DNA of 64,000 bases from Clostridium sp. C105KSO13. Lineage in GTDB: Bacteria > Bacillota > Clostridia > Lachnospirales > Lachnospiraceae. The stretch covers positions 1 through 64,000 of the forward strand of contig NZ_FBWL01000167.1 in NCBI RefSeq assembly GCF_001517425.1. Direction: 5' to 3'. Position numbers and translations under genes: made by a program. This document shows positions 52,513 through 59,639 of this stretch, piece by piece. A model generated the notes under the pieces. That model did not search any database, was not told the DNA's origin, and worked only from the letters and a program-made list of their open reading frames with translations. Positions within the stretch are counted from its first letter, which is position 1; each line of letters starts with the position of its first letter.

Positions 52513-53721
52513 ATGATTTATTGTGGAAAGCATTTGATTACAGGAGACGGAAAAACACATCTTACAGATGCAGCGGTAGTTGTGAACAAAGAGGGAAAGA
52601 TTCAGGATGTAGGCGCCCAAAATGAGATGGTGAGTAAGTATCCGGAGGATAAAGTGAAGGATTACGGGGATGTGACAATTCTTCCGGGACTTTGCGACAT
52701 GCATGTACATTTTGGATATTATTATAGTCAGCCGGATCAGTTTAATTTTGATGATTATATGATTGCCTATTATGCTCAGGAGCAGGCACAGATCGCACTA
52801 AGTCTTGGAATTACAACTGTCCGTGATTTGTCTTCTCCCCACAATCTGTGCAAGCAGCTTCGTCTGGCAGGCGAGAAGGGATATGTAAAAGTACCGAGAA
52901 TTATTCACTCCGATGCAGGCATATGCATGACCGGCGGCCACGGATATGATGACGGAATTGAAGAGGCAGATGGCGAGTGGGAAATCCGCAAAGAAATCAG
53001 AAAACAGCTGCGTGACGGTGCCGATTGGGTAAAGATTTTAACGAGCAGTAGAACGAGTACACCGGAATTTACCCAGGAAGAGTTAAATGCAGCAGTGAAT
53101 GAGTCTCATCGGGTAGGCGTAAAATGTGCAGTGCATGCAGGTCTTCAACCGGCCCTTCAGATGTCAATAGATGCTGGATTTGACACCATTGAACACGGAA
53201 CATTCCTTACATATGAGCAGGTAAAGCAGATGGCAGAAAACGGCCAGGCATGGGTTCCGACGATGACAGCCTATACTGTTCTTTATGAGTTCTGCAAAGA
53301 GAAGCTGGAGGCGGGATATGACAGTGGAGACAGAATTGCGGCAAAAGCAATAAAAGATATGGCTTTCTTTGAGCCGGCTTACAATGCGTACAAAGATAAT
53401 TTCAAGAAATTCTATGATACAGGCGTGACAGTCTGCACCGGAAGTGACATGGTTCTGTATGAGGCTCCTCCGCTCCCTATCAACCGTGAGATGGAGCTTA
53501 TGGTAGAGTATGGTATCACACCGCTTCAGGCTATTGAAACAGCCACATCTAACCCGGCAAAAGTGCTTGAAATAGAAGATGTAATGGGACAGCTGAAAGC
53601 AGGGCTGGAGGCAGATATGATTGTAGTGAAGGGCAACGTGGCTGAGGACATCAAGGCGGTCAATAACCTGGTGGATGTTTATCAGAGCGGTACTTTGGTA
53701 TATACAACCCCGGAAAAATAA
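52513..53721 (+). CDS. metal-dependent amidohydrolase (imidazolonepropionase/prolidase-like)
   Basis: A 402-residue amidohydrolase-superfamily enzyme. Metal and catalytic residues: CDMHVHFGYY (H-x-H, about residues 62-71), the Lys in DWVKILTSS (about 177), CAVHAG (about 206), TIEHGTF (about 226) and the Asp in CTGSDM (about 317). It probably hydrolyses a cyclic amide or dipeptide; substrate unknown. Start at 52513 is chosen because AAGGGTGG is 7-8 nt upstream; the ATG at 52489 would put that site inside the gene. A terminator follows. Confidence 0.85.
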   Translation: MIYCGKHLITGDGKTHLTDAAVVVNKEGKIQDVGAQNEMVSKYPEDKVKDYGDVTILPGLCDMHVHFGYYYSQPDQFNFDDYMIAYYAQEQAQIALSLGITTVRDLSSPHNLCKQLRLAGEKGYVKVPRIIHSDAGICMTGGHGYDDGIEEADGEWEIRKEIRKQLRDGADWVKILTSSRTSTPEFTQEELNAAVNESHRVGVKCAVHAGLQPALQMSIDAGFDTIEHGTFLTYEQVKQMAENGQAWVPTMTAYTVLYEFCKEKLEAGYDSGDRIAAKAIKDMAFFEPAYNAYKDNFKKFYDTGVTVCTGSDMVLYEAPPLPINREMELMVEYGITPLQAIETATSNPAKVLEIEDVMGQLKAGLEADMIVVKGNVAEDIKAVNNLVDVYQSGTLVYTTPEK

Positions 53722-53742
53722 CAGGCAGAATAGTAATATACG

Positions 53743-53774
53743 AAAAGCAGAGCATTGGACAGCTCTGCTTTTTA
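53743..53774 (+). terminator. Rho-independent terminator
   Basis: A perfect 11-bp stem (53743-53753 with 53762-53772) with an 8-nt loop and T-run after the amidohydrolase gene. Confidence 0.9.
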
Positions 53775-53825
53775 TAAGAAAATCCGGACTAAGAGAAAAA
53801 GCAATAGAGAGGACAGCAGATTAAT

Positions 53826-55022
53826 ATGAAATACGATTTTACAACGATTATGGACAGAGCCGGTCATGATGCAATGGCTGTGGAACAGATTCCTGTGGAA
53901 GGAGCGGAAGTAAAAGAAGGATTTGCGAAAATTCCCATGTGGGTTGCCGATATGAACTTTCCTACACTGCCGACTATTTTGGATCAAATGGAAGAAAGGC
54001 TGAAACATCACCATTTTGGATACTTTGGTTTATCTGATCAGTATTACAAAAGTATTATAAGCTGGCACAGGGACAGATTTGGGATGACAGGGATGAAGAA
54101 AACCGACATCGGGTATGAGAACGGCGTGCTTGGCTGTGTTTCATCATCAATTCAGGCATTTACAGCTCCGGGGGAGGCTATATTGCTGCATTCACCCACT
54201 TATATCGGATTTACAAAGACGGTAGAAAATCTGGGCAGAAAAATTGTATTGAGTGATTTAAAGCAGGATGAAAAGGGTATCTGGCGCATGGACTACGCGG
54301 ACATGGGGAAAAAGCTTGAAGAACATCATATTCACTGTGTTATCTTCTGCTCCCCTCACAATCCATCAGGAAGAGTGTGGGACAAAGAGGAGATTGAGAG
54401 AGCGCTGGAGATCTATAAAAAGTATGACTGTGTAGTAATATCCGATGAGATATGGGCAGACCTTACGCTGCCGGACTATACACATATTCCAACGCAGTCC
54501 GTATCTGAGGATGCGAGAAACAGGACAGCTGCCATATATGCACCTTCCAAAACTTTTAATCTTGCGGGACTGATCGGAGCTTATCATGTGATATACAATT
54601 CTTATCTGCGGGATCGAGTAGAAAAGCTGGCAGGCGCTTCTCACTATAATTCCTGTAATGTCCTTTCTATGCATGCATTGATCGGTGCGTATAAACCGGA
54701 GGGAAGAGAATGGGTGGATGAGCTGAGACAGGTAATCGGGGAAAATGTAGAATATTCTTACAATTATATTACCAGCCATTTTAAAGGTGTGTCCTTGGGG
54801 AAGCCGGAGGGAACCTATATGCTGTTCCTGAACTGTGAAAAGTGGTGCCAGGAGCATAAGAAGAGCCTGGATGAACTTCTCAGAGCCGGAATAGAAGTCG
54901 GAGTTATCTGGCAGGATGGCAGACCCTTTCACGGGGAGTATGCAATCCGTGTGAATCTGGCTCTGCCTCATGAACTGGTGAAAGAGGCCATGGAAAGACT
55001 CAAGAAATATGTATTTATATAA
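53826..55022 (+). CDS. PLP-dependent MalY/PatB-type aminotransferase or cystathionine beta-lyase
   Basis: A 398-residue fold-type I PLP enzyme of the MalY/PatB group, which mainly cleaves C-S bonds in cystathionine and relatives. Motifs: PMWVADMNFP (about residues 37-46), HNPSGRVW (about residue 178), SDEIWADL (about 208) and the PLP lysine in YAPSKTFNLAGL (about 243). Length is typical. It may supply homocysteine or release sulfide. No methionine or cysteine genes are beside it. It converges on the bL25 gene. Confidence 0.9.
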   Translation: MKYDFTTIMDRAGHDAMAVEQIPVEGAEVKEGFAKIPMWVADMNFPTLPTILDQMEERLKHHHFGYFGLSDQYYKSIISWHRDRFGMTGMKKTDIGYENGVLGCVSSSIQAFTAPGEAILLHSPTYIGFTKTVENLGRKIVLSDLKQDEKGIWRMDYADMGKKLEEHHIHCVIFCSPHNPSGRVWDKEEIERALEIYKKYDCVVISDEIWADLTLPDYTHIPTQSVSEDARNRTAAIYAPSKTFNLAGLIGAYHVIYNSYLRDRVEKLAGASHYNSCNVLSMHALIGAYKPEGREWVDELRQVIGENVEYSYNYITSHFKGVSLGKPEGTYMLFLNCEKWCQEHKKSLDELLRAGIEVGVIWQDGRPFHGEYAIRVNLALPHELVKEAMERLKKYVFI

Positions 55023-55090
55023 GCGTGGCCATCAATAACCAATATATGATTCATTTTCCTCACCCCATGACATGATACGAAAGGCAAGAA

Positions 55091-55134
55091 ATACCACCTG
55101 CGGGTGATATCTTTATCATATCAAACACAGGTGG
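55091..55134. terminator. bidirectional hairpin between converging genes
   Basis: CCACCTG (55094-55100) pairs with CAGGTGG (55128-55134), with an inner GATAT/ATATC stem (55106-55110 and 55118-55122). It lies between the PLP enzyme (plus) and bL25 (minus) and probably terminates both. Confidence 0.65.
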
Positions 55135-55161
55135 CATTATCTACTTTACCTTTTATAAAAA

Positions 55162-55764
55162 TTAAACTTCTGTACTTTCTGCGGTAACTGTATCCTCATC
55201 AGTATTGCTGTCTATCGGAGCATTGCGTGCTTCGGTGACAGTTACAACATCGGCATCTACGTCGGTAATTAGATCAATATCTTTATCTACTGCAATATCC
55301 AGATCCTTTACTTTAACGGTATCCCCAATCTTCATATCACCTACATCGATAGAGACTTTTTCAACCAGCGCAGAGGGAAGTGCTTTGAATGCAATTTCAC
55401 GCAATTGCAGCTGTACAACTCCGGCCACTACCTTCTCATGGTTCAGAAGAACTACTTCTGCAACGGAATTAACCTTTTCATCGCTGACCAGGGCCTGGAA
55501 ATCTATCTCGTAAATCGAGCTGCCCATTGGTGCAAAATCAACTTCCTTAATCAGAACATCCATGGATTGTCCATCTAAATCCAGCATAATCTGACTTCCT
55601 CGGCTATTGGTTTTAAGCAGGCGTTTTGCAGCGCCTTTTTCAATCTGGATTGGGATGGATCTTTTTATCTCCCGTCCAAATACATTGCCGGTAACAAATC
55701 CTTCTCTTCTTAGTCGTTTGGCTTTTGTTTTCATGTCTCGTTTTTCAGCTTTTAAAGTATTCAT
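55162..55764 (-). CDS. rplY: 50S ribosomal protein bL25 (CTC type)
   Basis: A 200-residue long form of bL25 (general stress protein Ctc). The N-terminal 5S-rRNA-binding domain has KRLRREGFVTGNVFG (about residues 16-30), and the C-terminal TL5 beta-domain contains VSIDVGDMKIGDTVKVKDL (about residue 138). The tail is acidic. It is single, minus-strand, and divergent from the SCIFF gene. Ribosome site GGAGG (plus-strand CCTCC at about 55773-55777) precedes the ATG. Confidence 0.93.
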   Translation of the reverse strand: MNTLKAEKRDMKTKAKRLRREGFVTGNVFGREIKRSIPIQIEKGAAKRLLKTNSRGSQIMLDLDGQSMDVLIKEVDFAPMGSSIYEIDFQALVSDEKVNSVAEVVLLNHEKVVAGVVQLQLREIAFKALPSALVEKVSIDVGDMKIGDTVKVKDLDIAVDKDIDLITDVDADVVTVTEARNAPIDSNTDEDTVTAESTEV

Positions 55765-55872
55765 TTATCTTTTCCTCCAAAATTCTGAATCCATTACTTA
55801 GCAGCCTCAAAAATAAACAGGTTTTGTTAAGTAGATTTCTTTGTTACATTTATATTATAACATCTGTGTCAA

Positions 55873-55906
55873 GTACTAATTGGAACAGTTCAGCCATCAG
55901 CTTGAT
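55873..55906 (+). repeat. 34-bp direct repeat, copy A, upstream of the SCIFF gene
   Basis: This 34-bp segment matches 56152-56185 at 30 of 34 positions without gaps; the last 21 bases differ at one position. The two copies bracket the SCIFF gene and its promoter at a 279-bp period. Copy A does not form the hairpin that copy B forms. Confidence 0.75.
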
Positions 55907-55947
55907 GCCGTAAATTACAAAAATTACTTTAAAAACCGTACGCGGTA

Positions 55948-55956
55948 TGCTATAAT
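55948..55956 (+). promoter_or_regulatory. extended -10 promoter of the SCIFF gene
   Basis: TGCTATAAT is an extended -10 element (TGn plus TATAAT) 49 nt before the SCIFF start. The -35 region (TTTAAA, 55928-55933) is weak, which an extended -10 can compensate. Ribosome site AGGAGGA is at 55991-55997. Confidence 0.6.
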
Positions 55957-56004
55957 ATTTTAAGGTAAAAGAGGCCTGCAGTATAAATATAGGAGGAATT
56001 CATT

Positions 56005-56148
56005 ATGAAACATATTAAAACACTGAACACACAGACATTGAATCATACAGTAAAAAAAGGCGGCTGCGGAGAATGTCAGACATCTTGCCAGTCAGCGTGT
56101 AAGACATCCTGCACAGTTGGAAACCAGACATGCGAGCAGAAGCGATAA
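56005..56148 (+). CDS. scfA: SCIFF precursor peptide (six cysteines in forty-five)
   Basis: A 47-residue ribosomally made peptide with the near-invariant SCIFF sequence. The leader-like MKHIKTLNTQTL is followed by a core with six cysteines at about positions 21, 24, 28, 32, 36 and 43 (GGCGECQTSCQSACKTSC spans 19-36). Members are nearly universal in Clostridia and are cross-linked by a partner radical SAM enzyme through Cys-to-Thr thioether bonds. The mature product's role is still unknown. It is preceded by AGGAGGA. A terminator hairpin separates it from the maturase gene, so peptide should exceed enzyme. Confidence 0.97.
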   Translation: MKHIKTLNTQTLNHTVKKGGCGECQTSCQSACKTSCTVGNQTCEQKR

Positions 56149-56151
56149 GCT

Positions 56152-56197
56152 GTACTAAGTGTGACAGTTCAGCTATCAGCTTGATTCTGCTGAACTG
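56152..56197 (+). repeat. 34-bp direct repeat, copy B, extending into a stem-loop
   Basis: Copy B (56152-56185) starts 4 nt after the SCIFF stop codon. Unlike copy A, its CAGTTCAGC (56165-56173) pairs perfectly with GCTGAACTG (56189-56197) to form a 9-bp stem with a 15-nt loop, without a clear T-run. It may be a protective 3' hairpin of the SCIFF mRNA. Confidence 0.65.
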
Positions 56198-56228
56198 CTG
56201 TAATAAAATATAGCTATGTGGCTTTAAG

Positions 56229-56262
56229 GGCAGCGGCTTTAGCCGCTGCCTTGTGTTTGTTG
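56229..56262 (+). terminator. terminator between SCIFF peptide and maturase genes
   Basis: A perfect 10-bp GC-rich stem (56229-56238 with 56241-56250) with a 2-nt gap and a T/G-rich tail. Partial read-through would give the maturase. Confidence 0.8.
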
Positions 56263-56315
56263 GCGGGACGGCGCTTTTGGGGCGGCCTGGGATATTAAGA
56301 AAAGGGGGAACTGTT

Positions 56316-57713
56316 GTGATACATCAGTACCAAAATAATGGATATAACATTGTCCTCGACGTGAACAGCGGAGCTGTCCATGTTGTGGACAAGATAGCAT
56401 ATGATGTAATGGAAGCTCTGGAAACTATGAATTCATTTCATACTCCACAGACTTTGAAAGATGAGGATACTTATCGTTATCTTCTGGAGCATTTTGGACA
56501 GGTTTACAGTGAAGAGGACTTAAAAGACGTTCTGGAGGCTGTCATTGAACTGACAGAGGCCGGCAGGCTCTTTACGAGAGACATTTATGAAGATTATATC
56601 GATGAAGTGAAGCAGAGAAAGACGGTGGTAAAGGCTCTGTGTCTTCATATTGCCCACGACTGCAACTTGGCCTGCAGATATTGTTTTGCAGAGGAAGGAG
56701 AATATCACGGAAGAAGGGCCCTGATGTCCTATGAAGTGGGAAAGAAAGCCCTGGATTTTCTGATTGCCAGTTCCGGAAGCAGACGGAATCTGGAAGTAGA
56801 CTTTTTTGGCGGAGAGCCGTTGATGAACTGGAAGGTGGTAAAGGAGCTGGTAGCCTATGGGCGGGAGCAGGAAAAGCTGTACAACAAGCATTTTCGTTTC
56901 ACTCTGACTACGAATGGAGTCCTTTTAAATGATGAGGTTCAGGAGTTTGTGAACCGTGAGATGGACAATGTTGTTTTAAGCCTGGACGGTAGGCGGGAGG
57001 TCAATGATAAGATGCGCCCCTTCAGAAATGGAAAGGGCAGCTATGATCTGATCGTGCCGAAATTCCAGAAGCTGGCAGAAAGCAGGAACCAGCAGAAGTA
57101 TTACATACGAGGGACATTCACCCGGGACAATCTTGATTTTTCTAATGATGTGATGCATTTTGCGGATTTGGGATTTGAACAGATTTCTATTGAACCAGTT
57201 GTGGGGGAGGAGACAGACCCCTATGCGATCAGAGAAAGCGACCTGCCTCAGATTTTTCATGAATATGATGTACTTGCGAAGACCATGGTGGAACGAGAAC
57301 GTAAAGGCGAGGGATTTACTTTCTTCCATTTTATGCTGGACTTGGAGGGTGGTCCCTGCGTGGCTAAGAGGTTGTCCGGATGTGGTTCGGGCACAGAATA
57401 CCTGGCAGTTACTCCCTGGGGGGATTTATACCCATGTCATCAATTTGTGGGACAGGATGAGTTCCTCATGGGAAACGTGGACGAGGGCATTGTAAAGCCG
57501 GAGATTGCAGATGAATTCAGAGGCTGCAGTGTTTATTCCAAGGATAAGTGCCGGAACTGCTTCGCAAGGTTTTACTGCAGCGGCGGCTGTATGGCAAACT
57601 CTTATAAGTTTAACGGTACAATTAACAATACCTACGATGTCAGCTGTGAAATGGAGCGCAAACGTGTGGAATGTGCAATCATGATAAAGGCAGCGCTGGC
57701 GGACAGACTGTAG
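56316..57713 (+). CDS. scfB: SCIFF-specific radical SAM/SPASM maturase
   Basis: A 465-residue thioether-forming radical SAM enzyme. The N-terminal RRE-like region (about residues 1-90) binds the peptide leader. The cluster motif is CNLACRYCFAEEGEYHG (C-x3-C-x2-C, about residues 111-118), and the C-terminal SPASM region holds the auxiliary cluster cysteines (CVAKRLSGCGSG, YPCHQFVG, CSVYSKDKCRNCFARFYCSGGC). Start is GTG at 56316 with AAGGGGGA at 56302-56309; the reading frame continues upstream only into the terminator. Pairs with the SCIFF peptide. Confidence 0.95.
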   Translation: MIHQYQNNGYNIVLDVNSGAVHVVDKIAYDVMEALETMNSFHTPQTLKDEDTYRYLLEHFGQVYSEEDLKDVLEAVIELTEAGRLFTRDIYEDYIDEVKQRKTVVKALCLHIAHDCNLACRYCFAEEGEYHGRRALMSYEVGKKALDFLIASSGSRRNLEVDFFGGEPLMNWKVVKELVAYGREQEKLYNKHFRFTLTTNGVLLNDEVQEFVNREMDNVVLSLDGRREVNDKMRPFRNGKGSYDLIVPKFQKLAESRNQQKYYIRGTFTRDNLDFSNDVMHFADLGFEQISIEPVVGEETDPYAIRESDLPQIFHEYDVLAKTMVERERKGEGFTFFHFMLDLEGGPCVAKRLSGCGSGTEYLAVTPWGDLYPCHQFVGQDEFLMGNVDEGIVKPEIADEFRGCSVYSKDKCRNCFARFYCSGGCMANSYKFNGTINNTYDVSCEMERKRVECAIMIKAALADRL

Positions 57714-57810
57714 GCTTCGCTGCCGGCAGCGGCACACTATATCCGCAATTTGTCCTCTGGTTATATTTAGAAGGGTAAATTGTGGATTTTTTTTATGAGG
57801 AGGACAAAAG

Positions 57811-59523
57811 GTGGAAAAATGGTTCCTATCGATGAAGAAAGCGGATTTTAACCAGATTGCCCGGAAATACAATATTTCTCCTATTCTTGCAAGGCTGATA
57901 CGGAACCGGGATTTGATTGGAGATGAGCAGATTGATTTCTATTTAAATGGCACAATTGCTGATTTATACGACGGAATACTTATGAAAGATATGGACAAGG
58001 CCGTGGAGATTCTTTCGGAAAAGATTCGGGAGGACAAGCCTATCCGGGTCATTGGGGACTATGACATAGATGGGGTAAATGCAACTTATGTGCTTCAGGA
58101 AGGAATTTCAAAGCTGGGTGGAAATGTGGATACCGATATTCCAGACCGTATGAGGGATGGATATGGATTAAACCAAGCCCTCATCGACAGGGCCCTGGCA
58201 GACGGGATTGATACAATTATCACCTGTGACAATGGGATTGCGGCGGCAGATGAGATTGATTACGGCAGGCAGCAGGGACTCACTGTGATAGTAACGGATC
58301 ATCATGAGGTTCCCTACTTGGAAGACGGTGGTGAAAAAGAGTATATTTTGCCTCGGGCGGATGCGGTGGTCGACCCTCATAGGACGGATTGCGAATATCC
58401 CTTCAAAGAATTGTGCGGGGCAGCGGTTGCTTATAAGTTGATTGAGGTTCTGTTCGAAGTAATGCTAAGAGATGTGGATGATATCGATTACTTAATGGAA
58501 AATGTGGCAATTGCGACGGTAGGAGATGTAATGGATCTGACCGGGGAAAACCGGATTTTTGTAAAGCAAGGTCTGGAAATGCTCAAGCGTACACATAATT
58601 ATGGCCTGAGGGCGCTGATTGAATGTACTAAAATTTCCGTAGAAAGGTTATCGGCGTATCATATCGGATTTGTGCTGGGACCCTGCATCAATGCCAGCGG
58701 CCGGCTGGATACGGCAAAGCGGGCATTGGAACTTTTGATGGCGGATAATTGCAGAGATGCTATGATGCTGGCAGAGGATCTGAAGGCATTAAATGATAGC
58801 CGAAAGCAAATGACGGAAAAAGGGGTAGAGGAAGCGGTGAGGCAGATTGAGGAGGGCCCTCTGAAGGAAGATAAGGTGCTGGTCGTTTATCTTCCCGACT
58901 GCCACGAAAGTATAGCAGGGATTATTGCCGGCAGAATAAGAGAAAAGTATTACCGCCCGACATTTGTGCTCACCCGGGGAGCCCGGGGGGTAAAGGGCTC
59001 CGGCCGCTCCACCCCTGTCTACAATATGTTTGAGGAGATGTGCCGCTGCCGGGAGTTGTTTACTAAGTTCGGGGGACATAAGCTTGCGGCAGGACTATCT
59101 CTTGAGGAGGAGAATGTGGACAAGTTCAGGAGAAGCATCAACGAGCTTTCCAATTTGTCTGCGGATGACCTGCTTCCAAAGGTATCCATTGATATGCAGC
59201 TTCCGTTTGTTTATGTTACAGAAACTCTTGTGGAGGAAATAGAGCTTATGCAGCCATTTGGAAAGGGAAATCCCAGGCCTCTGTTTGCAGAAAAACACTT
59301 GAAAGTGATTAATCCAAGAATTATCGGAAAAAATCAAAATGTTCTGAAATTCCAGGCAGAAGATGTAAACGGGAACAGACTGCAGGCTGTTTACTTTGGA
59401 GAAGTTCATGAATGCCTGAAATATATGGAGCAAAAACAGGAGCTGTCGCTTACATTTTATCCTTCTGTCAATGAATATAGGGGCGTGAAGAATCTTCAGA
59501 TTACGGTAGTAAACTATCAATAG
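57811..59523 (+). CDS. recJ: RecJ-type single-stranded-DNA exonuclease (DHH family)
   Basis: A 570-residue DHH/DHHA1 phosphoesterase that degrades single-stranded DNA 5' to 3' in repair. Motifs: RVIGDYDIDGVNAT (about residue 79, the DxD motif), the DHH in VTDHHEVPY (about residue 161), AVVDPHRTDCEYPFK and the RIREKYYRPTFVL/SGRSTPVYN region of DHHA1 (about 375-405). GTG start with GGAGGA upstream. It is upstream of rel as in many Firmicutes, but no apt gene lies between. Confidence 0.9.
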   Translation: MEKWFLSMKKADFNQIARKYNISPILARLIRNRDLIGDEQIDFYLNGTIADLYDGILMKDMDKAVEILSEKIREDKPIRVIGDYDIDGVNATYVLQEGISKLGGNVDTDIPDRMRDGYGLNQALIDRALADGIDTIITCDNGIAAADEIDYGRQQGLTVIVTDHHEVPYLEDGGEKEYILPRADAVVDPHRTDCEYPFKELCGAAVAYKLIEVLFEVMLRDVDDIDYLMENVAIATVGDVMDLTGENRIFVKQGLEMLKRTHNYGLRALIECTKISVERLSAYHIGFVLGPCINASGRLDTAKRALELLMADNCRDAMMLAEDLKALNDSRKQMTEKGVEEAVRQIEEGPLKEDKVLVVYLPDCHESIAGIIAGRIREKYYRPTFVLTRGARGVKGSGRSTPVYNMFEEMCRCRELFTKFGGHKLAAGLSLEEENVDKFRRSINELSNLSADDLLPKVSIDMQLPFVYVTETLVEEIELMQPFGKGNPRPLFAEKHLKVINPRIIGKNQNVLKFQAEDVNGNRLQAVYFGEVHECLKYMEQKQELSLTFYPSVNEYRGVKNLQITVVNYQ

Positions 59524-59566
59524 TCTCCTATGGCCGGACTATTACGGATTTAAATAAGGAAATAGT

Positions 59567-59594
59567 TTGAAAACTGAAAAAATAATGGTATACT
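59567..59594 (+). promoter_or_regulatory. candidate rel promoter
   Basis: TTGAAA (59567-59572) and TATACT (59589-59594) with 16-nt spacing, 45 nt before the rel start codon. Confidence 0.55.
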
Positions 59595-59639
59595 TAATTC
59601 TATCTATGACACTTACGACAGGAGAAAGGGGGAATTGAT

